A stretch of DNA of 64,000 nt from JBLMXQ01 sp050257855 (GTDB lineage Bacteria > Acidobacteriota > Vicinamibacteria > Vicinamibacterales > CAVVIG01): assembly GCA_050257855.1 (NCBI GenBank), contig JBLMXQ010000133.1:1-64000 (forward strand). Direction: 5' to 3'. Below, one piece after another: positions 28,888 to 40,062 of this stretch. Under the pieces are notes generated by a model. The model ran no database searches. It was not told where the DNA came from and saw only the letters and a list, made by a program, of their open reading frames with translations. Each line of letters starts with the position of its first letter. Positions within the stretch are counted from its first letter, which is position 1. Position numbers and translations under genes: made by a program.

Positions 28888-29931
28888 GTGTTCGTGGCAC
28901 TCCTTGCGCTCCAGGTCCTGACGGCGACGCCGGCCGTGAACCCGTTTGCCGTGTTCGAGCCGTCAGTGACCATCACCGCTGACGATCGCCGCCGACTCGA
29001 TCGGGGCGAGCCGCTCGCCCGCGTCCTGCCCGCCGGCGAACACGAGGTCGCCGTGTTCGCGGCGGTCCGTGTCGACGTCGACGGCGACCGGCTCGTTTCC
29101 TGGATGCGCCGCGTCGAGGAGCTGAAGAAGAGCCCTTACGTCCTGGCCATCCGCCGGTTCTCACAGCCGCCGGTCGTCGAGGATCTCGCCGGTCTCGCGC
29201 TGGATGACGAGGAACTGACCGACATGCTGGCCTGCCGGCCGGCGAAGTGCGGCCTCAAGCTCTCGTCCGCGGAGATGGCCCGGCTGCAGCGTGCAGCAGC
29301 CGACGCCGGCCGGGACTGGAAACCGGCCGTCCAGGAGGCGTTTCGACTCCTGGTCCTGCAGCGCGTGCAGGCGTACCTTGCCGGTGGCCGTTGCGCGCTG
29401 CTCCCGTACGAAGACGACGACGGCCAGACCTGGCCTGCCACGAGCTTTTCGCGGGTGCTCGGGCGTTCAGTGTTCCTCACCGAACATCTTCCGCGATTCG
29501 CCGAGCATCTGAGTCGCTACCCGCAGACACCCACGCCGGAAGTCGAGTCGTTCGTCTACTGGTCGAGGGAGCGTGTGGCCGGCCGGGCGATTGTCAGCGC
29601 GACACAGGTGGACATCCTGCGCGGCACCGGGTCAGGTCAGTCCGACACCATCGTCGCGGGCAGCGAGATCTTCGCCACACACTATCTCAACGCCTCGCTT
29701 GGCGTGACGGCGCTGGTCCGCGGCGAGCCTGGCGGCCACAACTACCTGGTGTACATGAATCGCTCTGAGGTCGACGTGCTCGGCGGCGTGTTCGGCGGTG
29801 TCGTGAGATGGGTGATGGAGCGCCGCCTGAAGACCGAGGCCGCCGGCGTGCTGCAGGGCCTGCGGCGGCGGCTCGAAGGCGGCGAGCCGCCATCGCGCCG
29901 TTCCGACGGCATGAAGCCGAACCCGCAGTGA
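28888..29931 (+). CDS. exported protein of unknown function
   Basis: 347-aa protein with a signal-peptide-like start (VFVALLALQVLTATPAV). It contains LACRPAKCGLKLSS with a Cys pair, PYEDDDGQTWP, and GSEIFATHYLNASLGVTAL near the C-terminus. I do not recognise a named family. Start: GTG 28888, just after the stop of the cDPGS-like gene, so it is almost certainly cotranscribed. An alternative TTG at 28861 overlaps that gene. It converges with prs, with only 4 nt between the stop codons. Confidence 0.7.
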   Translation: MFVALLALQVLTATPAVNPFAVFEPSVTITADDRRRLDRGEPLARVLPAGEHEVAVFAAVRVDVDGDRLVSWMRRVEELKKSPYVLAIRRFSQPPVVEDLAGLALDDEELTDMLACRPAKCGLKLSSAEMARLQRAAADAGRDWKPAVQEAFRLLVLQRVQAYLAGGRCALLPYEDDDGQTWPATSFSRVLGRSVFLTEHLPRFAEHLSRYPQTPTPEVESFVYWSRERVAGRAIVSATQVDILRGTGSGQSDTIVAGSEIFATHYLNASLGVTALVRGEPGGHNYLVYMNRSEVDVLGGVFGGVVRWVMERRLKTEAAGVLQGLRRRLEGGEPPSRRSDGMKPNPQ

Positions 29932-29935
29932 ACTG

Positions 29936-30868
29936 TCATGCGTGCGCGAGGAGCTGCTCGAGCGACTGATCGCGATGCAGCCGCCCGATCGTGTCCGCGA
30001 GCAGCGGGGCGACGTTGACGACCTCGAAGCCGGCAGGCACCTGGGTTGCGGCCTCCACCGTGTTCGCGCCGATCAGCTGACGGATCGGCAGCGCCTGCAG
30101 GCGTCGGACCGCCGGGCCGACGAAGAGCGCGTGCGTGGCCACGACCGACACGTCCGGTCTGCACCCTGCCTCCAGAAGTCCCTTGACGGCGGCTTCGACG
30201 GTGCCGCCGGTCGTAATCATGTCGTCGACGACAATCGGCGCGCGATCCCTGACGTCGCCGATGATGCTGCGGACCGAGACCTCGGACCCGCTGACTCGCG
30301 TCTTGTGGACCACGACGACCGGCGCGTGCAGATATGTCTGGTACCGCTCGGCCAGCTTCACGGCGCCGAGGTCCGGCGCGACGATCACCGGGTCGCCCGC
30401 CGCTCGGACGGCGCCGGCGAGCAGGCGCGCCGCGCTGAGATGTTCGAACGGAATCCGGACGAAGCCCTCGATCTCCGGCGCGTGGAGATCGATCGCCACC
30501 ACCCGCGAGAAGCCGGCGGCCTCGATGAGGCCAGCGACCACTGCGGCCCCCACCGCTTCGCGGCCGGCAGCCCGCCGATCCTGGCGCGCGTACCCGAAGT
30601 ACGGCAAGACGGCGGTCAGGCGGGCCGCGCCCGCGCGGCGGCACGCGTCGGCCAGGAAGAGCAGCTCCATGACGTGTTCGTCGACCCGAGCGCTCGTCGA
30701 CTGAATCACGTACACGTCGTGGCCGCGGACGCTCTCTTCGATGTCGACGTGCAGCTCGCCATCGGCGAACCGCCGCAGCGTTCGGCGGCACGGTGTCACG
30801 GCAAGCTCACGAGCGATGCTCGCGGTGAGCGTCGGATTGGCCGAGCCAGCCAGCACGGTCAGGGTCAC
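29936..30868 (-). CDS. prs: ribose-phosphate pyrophosphokinase (PRPP synthetase)
   Basis: Makes PRPP from ribose-5-phosphate and ATP. The protein has 310 aa with LAGSANPTLTASIARELAV at the N-terminus, FADGELHVDIEESVRG, the flexible loop FGYARQDRR, and the PRPP-binding motif VVDDMITTGGT (about 217-227). GTG 30868 gives the standard family length; a longer frame upstream to 31030 lacks family similarity. No ribosome-binding site is evident. It is divergent from a phosphoribosyltransferase gene, and both have sigma-54-like elements in the 196-nt gap. This may be a second, stress-specific Prs. Confidence 0.92.
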   Translation of the reverse strand: MTLTVLAGSANPTLTASIARELAVTPCRRTLRRFADGELHVDIEESVRGHDVYVIQSTSARVDEHVMELLFLADACRRAGAARLTAVLPYFGYARQDRRAAGREAVGAAVVAGLIEAAGFSRVVAIDLHAPEIEGFVRIPFEHLSAARLLAGAVRAAGDPVIVAPDLGAVKLAERYQTYLHAPVVVVHKTRVSGSEVSVRSIIGDVRDRAPIVVDDMITTGGTVEAAVKGLLEAGCRPDVSVVATHALFVGPAVRRLQALPIRQLIGANTVEAATQVPAGFEVVNVAPLLADTIGRLHRDQSLEQLLAHA

Positions 30869-30880
30869 GACCGATTGTCG

Positions 30881-30896
30881 AGCAAGCGCTGTGCCT
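30881..30896 (-). promoter_or_regulatory. sigma-54-like promoter, prs
   Basis: On the minus strand the sequence is AGGCACAGCGCTTGCT: GGCAC-N5-TTGCT with GG-N10-GC. The predicted start (about 30870) nearly coincides with the GTG at 30868. Confidence 0.65.
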
Positions 30897-31022
30897 CGAG
30901 CCGCATCCGTCGATGACGTGCGGGCGCGGCATGCCGGCCGATCGTTGCGAGTTTTCGGCACGGTGCGCCGGAAAGCCGTCGGAATTTCTGAGGGCACGGT
31001 ATCGCCTGCCTGCCGGCGCGGC

Positions 31023-31037
31023 CGGCACACTCGTTGC
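31023..31037 (+). promoter_or_regulatory. sigma-54-like promoter, phosphoribosyltransferase
   Basis: CGGCACACTCGTTGC has GGCAC and TTGC boxes with GG-N10-GC spacing. The inferred start near 31049 leaves a 16-nt leader containing the AGGAGAG ribosome-binding site of the gene at 31065. Confidence 0.65.
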
Positions 31038-31064
31038 GGGCGTGAAGCCTACAGGAGAGTCACC

Positions 31065-31721
31065 ATGGCGTTCGAAAATCGGGCAGCGGCGGGACAGATG
31101 CTGGCTCGCCGTCTGGAGCGGTACCGGGGCCAGCATCCGCTCGTGCTCGCAATCCCCCGCGGTGCCGTGCCGATGGGGAAGATCGTCGCCGATGCGCTGG
31201 ACGGAGAGCTGGACGTCGTGCTCGTCCGCAAGCTTCGCGCGCCCTACAACCCGGAGCTCGCAATCGGATCGATCGACGAGACCGGCACGGTCTATCTGGA
31301 TCCGGACACGCGTGACTTGTGGAACGAGCCGTATCTCGAGGCTGAAAAGAGCGCTCAACTGGCGACGCTGCGCCAGCGGCGGGAGCAGTATGCGCCTGCC
31401 GGAGCGCCCATCGATGCCGCCGGCCGCGTCGTCATCGTCCTGGACGATGGCATCGCCACGGGGTCGACGATGATTGCCGCGCTGCGCGCGGTGCGGGCCA
31501 GGCGCCCGGCAAAGCTCGTCGCCGCCACGGGCGTCGCGTCCGCCGAGGCGCTGCGTCTGATCCGCGACGAAGCCGACGAAGTCGTCTGTCTCGAGACGCC
31601 AGCGGTTCTGTACGCGATCGGCTACCACTTCCGCGACTTCTCGCAGGTCTCGGACGGAGAAGTCATCGAGACGCTCCGGGAAGCCCGGCGGCCGCAGGTG
31701 TCCACCCGCGCGAGTGCCTGA
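31065..31721 (+). CDS. phosphoribosyltransferase domain protein
   Basis: 218-aa type I PRTase-fold protein. It opens FENRAAAGQMLARRLERYRG and has AIPRGAVPMG, VRKLRAPYNPELAIGSIDE and the PRPP loop VIVLDDGIATGSTM. This subfamily is often annotated as a predicted phosphoribosyltransferase; its acceptor base is unknown. ATG 31065 has AGGAGAG 8 nt upstream. A domain of this type occurs in dormancy-regulon proteins of mycobacteria (recollection). It is divergent from prs, which supplies its PRPP co-substrate. Confidence 0.88.
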   Translation: MAFENRAAAGQMLARRLERYRGQHPLVLAIPRGAVPMGKIVADALDGELDVVLVRKLRAPYNPELAIGSIDETGTVYLDPDTRDLWNEPYLEAEKSAQLATLRQRREQYAPAGAPIDAAGRVVIVLDDGIATGSTMIAALRAVRARRPAKLVAATGVASAEALRLIRDEADEVVCLETPAVLYAIGYHFRDFSQVSDGEVIETLREARRPQVSTRASA

Positions 31722-31793
31722 TGTCGATGCTCGCCGTCGCCAGGACCTTTCTCGAGCACGTCTTGAGGAGGCGCACGATGGCGGCCCGCGTTT

Positions 31794-33164
31794 CTATCCG
31801 GCTGCCAGCGGCGCGTGCGTGCCGGCGTCGTGGATGGCCTGTTCAGTGTTCGTGAAGAACAACATGACCATGCCGGCGAGGAAGAGAACGACGAGCGACA
31901 GAATTGCGTGGCGATACGAGCCGGTCATGCCGGCGACGAGCCCGAACATGAACGGCCCAATCCACGAGGTGCCCCGTTCGGTGATCTCGTACACGCCGAA
32001 GAAGGCCGCTTCGTGTCCGGCCGGAATCATCTGCGAGAACAGCGATCGCGAGAGCGCCTGAGACCCGCCGAGCACCATCGCCAGCACCGCCCCCATGATC
32101 CACGCCTGAGCCACCGTCTGAAGGAGCCCGTACGCGTAGACCACGATGCCCGTCCAGATGACGAGCGAGACGAGGATCGCGTTCTTCGTGTTGACGAGAG
32201 CCGCAATCCGCTCGAACAGAAGGGCGCCGCCGAAGGCCACGAACTGCACCATCAGCACGAGGCCCATGAGGAACGACTCGTTTGCCTCCAGGCCCCGCGA
32301 GACGAAGAGCTCCTGGGCGAGGAACACCGAGGCGATGGAGATGACCGTCTGGATGGCGTCGTTGAACGACATGTACGCGATGAGATAGCGGCGTGTGTGG
32401 GGCAGGTGCCGCAGTTCCATCCACAGCATGCGGAGCTCGGAGAGCCCGATGACCAGATACGACCGCGTCGACGGTCGCGTGCGGGCGGCCGCGCGGGCCC
32501 GCAATCTCGCGAACGTGATCGAAGCGAATCCGCCCCACCACAGCCCGGCCGAAAGCAGCGAGAGTCGCACCGCCAGACCTCGGGAAATCCCGAGGCTGTC
32601 CGATGCGTTCACCAGCAGCAGGTTCAGAGCCAGCAGCACCCCGCCACCGAGGTAGCCAAGCGCATAGCCCTGGCTCGAAACCTTGTCCCGCCCCTCCGCG
32701 GTGGTGATGTCGTTCAGAAAGGCGTTGTAGAGAACGATCGTCACGCCGAAGGCGAAGTTGGCGGCGGCGAGCAGCATGGCGCCCGCGAGATACCGGCGGC
32801 CGGTGACGAAGAAGAGCAGACAGGTCGCGGCCACGCCCGCATAGCAGAACGCCGCCATCAGCCGCTTCTTCGCGTGGCTGTAGTCCGCGATGGCGCCGAG
32901 GAGCGGCAGGAAGAGCACCTGGAGAAACACGGATGCCGAGATGCAGTACGGGAAGAGCGAGAGCGCCGTGATCGAGCCGAACGGTCCAAACGTTGCGACG
33001 CTGCCGTTCCTGCCCACCTCGTGCTGGGCAAGAGCCGTCAGATAAGGGCCGGCGAGCACGGTGATCACCGTCGTCTGGAAGGCCGAGTTCGCCCAGTCGT
33101 ACATCAGCCATCCCGCGATTTCCCGCCGGTCGTTTCGCGCGGGAGATTCGATGCCGACCGTCAT
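31794..33164 (-). CDS. MFS transporter, UMF1/Atg22-like
   Basis: 456-aa permease of twelve predicted helices. The N-terminal signature REIAGWLMYDWANSAFQTTV is diagnostic of the UMF1 (Atg22-like) branch, which in fungi exports amino acids from the vacuole; the bacterial substrate is unknown. ATG 33164 is chosen because family similarity begins just after it. It lies 10 nt downstream of the fused acyl-AMP ligase gene and is probably cotranscribed, hinting at a lipid or metabolite export role. Confidence 0.88.
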   Translation of the reverse strand: MTVGIESPARNDRREIAGWLMYDWANSAFQTTVITVLAGPYLTALAQHEVGRNGSVATFGPFGSITALSLFPYCISASVFLQVLFLPLLGAIADYSHAKKRLMAAFCYAGVAATCLLFFVTGRRYLAGAMLLAAANFAFGVTIVLYNAFLNDITTAEGRDKVSSQGYALGYLGGGVLLALNLLLVNASDSLGISRGLAVRLSLLSAGLWWGGFASITFARLRARAAARTRPSTRSYLVIGLSELRMLWMELRHLPHTRRYLIAYMSFNDAIQTVISIASVFLAQELFVSRGLEANESFLMGLVLMVQFVAFGGALLFERIAALVNTKNAILVSLVIWTGIVVYAYGLLQTVAQAWIMGAVLAMVLGGSQALSRSLFSQMIPAGHEAAFFGVYEITERGTSWIGPFMFGLVAGMTGSYRHAILSLVVLFLAGMVMLFFTNTEQAIHDAGTHAPLAAG

Positions 33165-33174
33165 GAGCGTGCGA

Positions 33175-36045
<2,871 letters not shown>

Positions 36046-36096
36046 CGACCGGAATCGGAGAGGAGCCGGAATTCCGGCATGCCGACATGTCCCTTC

Positions 36097-36111
36097 TGGC
36101 ATTGCCGTTGC
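36097..36111 (+). promoter_or_regulatory. sigma-54-like promoter, APH-CysC kinase pair
   Basis: TGGCATTGCCGTTGC has GG-N10-GC with TGGCAT at -24 and TTGC at -12. The predicted start near 36123 is about 9 nt before ATG 36132 and inside the AGGGGG ribosome-binding stretch. Confidence 0.6.
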
Positions 36112-36131
36112 GACCCGTAAAAGGGGGCGTC

Positions 36132-37232
36132 ATGGGGTCGACGATGGTGCAGCTCGACGAGGGGAAGGTTCGGCAGTACCTCGAAGGGCGTTTCGGTGGA
36201 CCGGTTCGGATCCTCAGGCTCTCGGTGCTGGGAGAGGCATCCCACGCCGGCGAGCTGAAGGGTTACGGCTACGGCGTGCCGGTGAAGGTCGAGTACGAGC
36301 TGGCCGGACAGCCTCGGTCCGCAGTGCTCGAGACGGTCACGCCGGGACCGTTCGGCCATGAGCACATGGCGGATCGCGCGCAGATCCTGCTGTGGAGTCA
36401 CTCGACCTTCAACCGACTGCCGCGACATGTCCGCAGCCTCGACGTCGGAGGGTTCTCGACGGACGGCTCGCTCGTGTCGGTGGGCAACGTCGAGGAGTTC
36501 TTCGCCCTGAACGAGTTCGTGTCCGGCGAGGAGTACCGCCGCGATCTCGAACGGCTTCGCGACGGCGGGGATTTGCGCGATCGCGATGTCGCTCGCGCCG
36601 ATGCGCTGTGCGACTACCTCGTCGACATACATCGAGTGAGCGGGCCGGATCCGTCCCTCTATCTCAGGCGTGCGCGCGAGCTGGTCGGCCACCATGAATG
36701 CATCATGGGCATCATCGACTCGTATCCGCGCGCGTTCGATGGCTTGAAGGCGGATCTCCTCCAGGACATCGAGCGCGCGCTCGTCGAGTGGCGATGGCGT
36801 CTGAAGGAGCACAGCCACCGGCTGCGCCAGGTGCACGGCGACTTTCACCCGTGGAACGTCCTGTTCCAGGAGGGCTCGAACTTCGTCGTTCTGGATCGAT
36901 CGCGCGGCGAGTGGGGGGAGCCGGCGGATGACGTCACCGCCCTGACGATCAACTACCTCTTCTTCTCGCTGCAGCGCAGTGGACGGCTGGAGGGCAGCTT
37001 CGCCACGCTGTTCTCGCGCTTCTGGCAGCGCTATGTGAAGGCCACGGGCGATGATGAGCTGCAGGCGGTCGCGGGGCCGTTCTTCGCGTTTCGAGGGCTG
37101 GTCGTCGCAAGCCCCCTGTGGTACCCGCGGCTGGGTCCGGGTGTTCGCGCGAAGCTGCTGAATTTCGTGCGCACGATCCTCGACCGGCCCAGATTCGATC
37201 CGACGTGCGTCAACGAGTACTGCCGCGGGTGA
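36132..37232 (+). CDS. aminoglycoside phosphotransferase-like kinase
   Basis: 366-aa protein-kinase-fold enzyme of the APH family. Brenner motif HGDFHPWNVLF (about 236-246) and the metal-binding VLDRSRGEWGEPADDV segment, where the usual D-F/W is LD-R, are visible. The N-terminal lobe begins YLEGRFGGPVRILRLSVLGEASHAG. The true substrate is unknown; antibiotic resistance should not be assumed. It is followed 3 nt later by a CysC-like kinase, forming a two-kinase operon. An APH domain plus a small P-loop kinase domain also occurs as one protein in the mycobacterial DosR regulon. Confidence 0.83.
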   Translation: MGSTMVQLDEGKVRQYLEGRFGGPVRILRLSVLGEASHAGELKGYGYGVPVKVEYELAGQPRSAVLETVTPGPFGHEHMADRAQILLWSHSTFNRLPRHVRSLDVGGFSTDGSLVSVGNVEEFFALNEFVSGEEYRRDLERLRDGGDLRDRDVARADALCDYLVDIHRVSGPDPSLYLRRARELVGHHECIMGIIDSYPRAFDGLKADLLQDIERALVEWRWRLKEHSHRLRQVHGDFHPWNVLFQEGSNFVVLDRSRGEWGEPADDVTALTINYLFFSLQRSGRLEGSFATLFSRFWQRYVKATGDDELQAVAGPFFAFRGLVVASPLWYPRLGPGVRAKLLNFVRTILDRPRFDPTCVNEYCRG

Positions 37233-37235
37233 GCG

Positions 37236-37778
37236 ATGAGTCCAGCCTTTGCCGTGTGGATCACCGGACTGCCGGCATCCGGCAAGTCGACGATCGCCCG
37301 CGCCCTCGTTCATGAGCTGGCGATCCGTGGCATCGACGTGGCGGTGCTCGAATCCGACGTGCTCCGTTCCGTGCTGACGCCGCATGCGACGTACAGCGAT
37401 GAGGAACGAGACACGTTTTACCGCTCGATGGCGTACATCGGGTCGCTGCTCGTGAGCCACGGCGTGCCGGTGATCTTCGACGCCACGGCGAATCGCCGGG
37501 CGTATCGGGAAGCTGCCCGTTCCGCCATCGAGCGGTTCGTCGAGGTCTACGTCGACTGTCCGCTCGACGTCTGCATCGCCCGCGATCCCAAGAGCATCTA
37601 TCGCAAGGCCCGATCAGGCGAGGCGTCGACCGTCCCCGGCGCGCAGTCGTCCTACGAACGGCCCGAGCAGCCTGACGTGGTGGTGTCCGGAAGGGGCGAG
37701 GCGGCCGCCGCCGCGCGGGCAATTCTCCGGACGCTGGAGAGGAGGGGATACGTGGGGCGCCACCTGGTGTCGAAATGA
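37236..37778 (+). CDS. adenylyl-sulfate kinase-like P-loop kinase
   Basis: 180-aa kinase with Walker A GLPASGKST (about 11-19), a LESDVLRSVLTP acceptor-site region, VIFDATANRRAYREAAR and a lid region with DPKSIYRKARSGE. The order matches CysC (APS kinase), which phosphorylates adenylyl sulfate to PAPS. No ATP sulfurylase genes are nearby, so phosphorylation of another small molecule with the neighbouring APH-like enzyme is equally likely. ATG 37236 follows the upstream stop directly; GAGCG is a weak ribosome-binding site. Confidence 0.82.
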   Translation: MSPAFAVWITGLPASGKSTIARALVHELAIRGIDVAVLESDVLRSVLTPHATYSDEERDTFYRSMAYIGSLLVSHGVPVIFDATANRRAYREAARSAIERFVEVYVDCPLDVCIARDPKSIYRKARSGEASTVPGAQSSYERPEQPDVVVSGRGEAAAAARAILRTLERRGYVGRHLVSK

Positions 37779-38133
37779 AGCGGCCGTACAAAGACCCAGG
37801 TCATGCAAGATCCGCTCTGCGCCCTCGAGGTGTCGGATGGCGTCCCTGGAATCAGTCGCTAGGACTGTCCTGTGGTTCGTCTTCTCGACCTCTCGCGACG
37901 CTCGCGTCATTGCATGACCCGAGCATCCGACAAGGGTGCAAATCGTGAGCCACGCGTTGTCGGTGGCACAGTCTCCCGGAGCTCCATCAATTTGCGCCGA
38001 ATTCGTCGAAGCGGGTTGCCCGGCTGGCGCACGCCCCGGCCGGGCCTGACGTGGAGCTCGACGACTTTCCGTGAGCCAGCCGCCTTTCCGGCGCTGCGGT
38101 TGCCGTCTTCTGGAGGCGACAAGGCGCGAACCC
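37779..38133. other. 355-nt convergent intergenic gap with no gene seen
   Basis: This lies between the CysC-like gene and the oppositely oriented HAD-ATPase gene. I see no convincing coding frame. A 10-nt inverted repeat (GGTCATGCAA at about 37800 and TTGCATGACC at about 37912) is separated by about 100 nt. A TGGCAC at about 37966 lacks a -12 partner. Confidence 0.5.
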
Positions 38134-39882
38134 CTATGGCTGCGTGTCCGCGGCAGCCCGCGTCTCGTACCGCGCGCGAATGGCCTGCACGATGGCGTCG
38201 GCGACGTCGCGCGCGCCCTCCACCTCCACGCGGTCCTCGACTCCGTGAATGTGCTCGGCGAGCCGGCGATCGCGAAACACGTCTTCGATCCACCGGGAGA
38301 AGTCGTGCCGGCGCAGGTGCTCCGCCAGGCGATCGCCGGGGAGCGCGGCGAGGAGTCCGGTGAACTCCTTCAACGTGTGCGCGCGCGCGCCCGGCCGGCC
38401 GCCTGACGTGAAGACGAATGCCTGCGATGGGAGCACCGGCATGTCGAGGTATTTCATACGGTGGCGCACATGCGCGGTCAGGCGCGGTGCCAGCTGGAAC
38501 CGGCGGATCTGCCCGTGAGCCTCTTCGGCACCCGGCAGCAGGGCGGCCTCCGTGGTTGCGAGATCCCGGAACAGATCGGGCGAGGCGCCGGCGCAGGGCC
38601 GCGGTCGGCACATGGCGAGGAGCGTTTTGGCCTCCTCAGGGTCGGTCTCGCGGGTGACCAGCGCCACGGCGTCGGGCGTGTCACGGACAGGCGCGGGCAG
38701 GCTGGATACGCGGTAGGTGACGAAGATGTATCCGGCCAGCTCCGGGTCGATCATCTGCATGACGTCGGCGCCGCTCAGGAAGTAATGCGCCTCGTCGAGC
38801 AGGATCTTGTGCGGCAGACCGGTGCTCCGGCGAAGCGTCACGAGCAGCGGAAGCAGCGTGCGGAGGTATTCGCGCTTGTCGTGGTGCGGCATCTTCGCCA
38901 GATCGATGACAAGGCTCACGTCGGGGTGGCGCAGGGCGCGGGCGAGCTCGCGGGCCCGCGGCGGTGGATCGTCGCCGCCGAGCGTGATGACCCCCGGGAG
39001 CGCTTCGAGCGAGCTGTAGTCGCCCTCCGGGTCGATGATGCACAGGCAATAGCCCTGGAGAATCGATTGTTCGCACAGGAGCCCCGCGAGCCACGACTTC
39101 CCCGTCCCGGGCTCGCCGGCAATCAGGATGGTGCGGCCGCGGACGGCGAGGCTGACCTCCTCACCGTCGTGCTCGCGGCCGAGCACGAGCCGCCGGCGGC
39201 CCATCTGGTGCGCCGACAGCCGCGGCTGCCGCGAGACGCGCCGGATGTAGTCGGCGACCGCGATCGGACCGGGGCCGGCGATCACCTCGTCGGCCACTTC
39301 CCGCAGGGCGCTGCTGCCCCATCCGACCGCGACCCCGACCTCGCACGCGTCGAGCAGATCGTGATCATTTTCGGCGTCGCCGATCCCGACGGTGTTGTGG
39401 ATCGAGACCCTGAGCGCAAACAGCGCCTGTCGCAGCCCGGTCGACTTGGCCACGGCCTGCGGCAGGATCATGAGACGTCCACGATTGAAGGCCAGGATCA
39501 GCGGCTGTTCGAGCGCGCGGATTACATCGAGCGCCGGCCGGGCCCAGTTCGCATCGGCCTCGAGCACGCACTCGCCGGCCGTGAACGGGACGCCGCGCCG
39601 CTGCATTTCGTCGAGGAACACCGGACTGGGACGATGGCCGAGCACGACGTGCCGCCCGCTCGCGGGGTACTCGAGTACCGCGCCGTTCTCGGCAACGACC
39701 GCGTCGAAACAGGTCACGTCTCCCGCCACCGCATGGAGGTCGGCCAGGCGCCGTCCGGTGACGAGGACGACGATGATTCCGCGCTGGCGCACCTCCCCGA
39801 TTGCCTCACGGACGCGGGGATCGAACACCCCATCTGTAGCGATGGTGCCGTCGTAATCGAGCGCGAGCGCCGACAGTTTCAT
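38134..39882 (-). CDS. HAD-IIB phosphatase fused to a HerA/VirB4-like P-loop ATPase
   Basis: 582-aa two-domain protein. Residues 1-225 are a Cof-type HAD hydrolase: LDYDGT with Asp9 and Asp11, VTGRR, and the GIGDAENDHDLL motif. Residues about 235-500 are a DUF87/HerA-like ATPase with Walker A GEPGTGKS (256-263), an IIDPEGDYSS segment and Walker B LLDEAH (Glu364). HerA-like ATPases usually move DNA or peptides; the HAD part dephosphorylates small molecules. What the fusion does is unknown. The ATG at 39882 begins exactly at the HAD domain. A weak GG-N10-GC element lies at 39926-39940 (minus strand). Confidence 0.85.
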   Translation of the reverse strand: MKLSALALDYDGTIATDGVFDPRVREAIGEVRQRGIIVVLVTGRRLADLHAVAGDVTCFDAVVAENGAVLEYPASGRHVVLGHRPSPVFLDEMQRRGVPFTAGECVLEADANWARPALDVIRALEQPLILAFNRGRLMILPQAVAKSTGLRQALFALRVSIHNTVGIGDAENDHDLLDACEVGVAVGWGSSALREVADEVIAGPGPIAVADYIRRVSRQPRLSAHQMGRRRLVLGREHDGEEVSLAVRGRTILIAGEPGTGKSWLAGLLCEQSILQGYCLCIIDPEGDYSSLEALPGVITLGGDDPPPRARELARALRHPDVSLVIDLAKMPHHDKREYLRTLLPLLVTLRRSTGLPHKILLDEAHYFLSGADVMQMIDPELAGYIFVTYRVSSLPAPVRDTPDAVALVTRETDPEEAKTLLAMCRPRPCAGASPDLFRDLATTEAALLPGAEEAHGQIRRFQLAPRLTAHVRHRMKYLDMPVLPSQAFVFTSGGRPGARAHTLKEFTGLLAALPGDRLAEHLRRHDFSRWIEDVFRDRRLAEHIHGVEDRVEVEGARDVADAIVQAIRARYETRAAADTQP

Positions 39883-39982
39883 GCGGGTTTTCCAGCAGAG
39901 CCGCCGGTTTCACGGCAGGTCATCCGCAGCGGTATCGCCCGCTGCGCCCCCCGCCGGAGATCATTCCGCCGTCCGTCGATGC

Positions 39983-39997
39983 TGGTACTGCAATTGC
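39983..39997 (+). promoter_or_regulatory. sigma-54-like promoter, hydrolase gene
   Basis: TGGTACTGCAATTGC has GG-N10-GC with TGGTAC at -24 and a TTGC -12 box. The inferred start near 40009 gives a leader of about 54 nt to ATG 40063. Confidence 0.6.
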
Positions 39998-40062
39998 CTT
40001 GCTCGAATATGTGACGGCCTGTCCGGAGAAGGCCAGGCGCGTCGACGCGAACGAGGTGCAGT

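Noticed and set aside
30949..30964. CCGGCCGATCGTTGC as another sigma-54 site upstream of the phosphoribosyltransferase gene
   Set aside because: The GG to GC spacing is 9 nt, not 10, and a correctly spaced site lies closer to the gene.
36132..37232. Aminoglycoside resistance gene
   Set aside because: Only the general kinase fold is shared; the context is a stress island and a second kinase, not a resistance cassette.
37800..37922. Inverted repeat GGTCATGCAA / TTGCATGACC as a mobile element boundary
   Set aside because: Only 10 nt, about 100 nt apart, no transposase and no target duplication.
39926..39940. GGGCGATACCGCTGC (minus) as a sigma-54 promoter for the HAD-ATPase gene
   Set aside because: GG-N10-GC is met but the boxes are poor; such matches arise by chance in GC-rich DNA.
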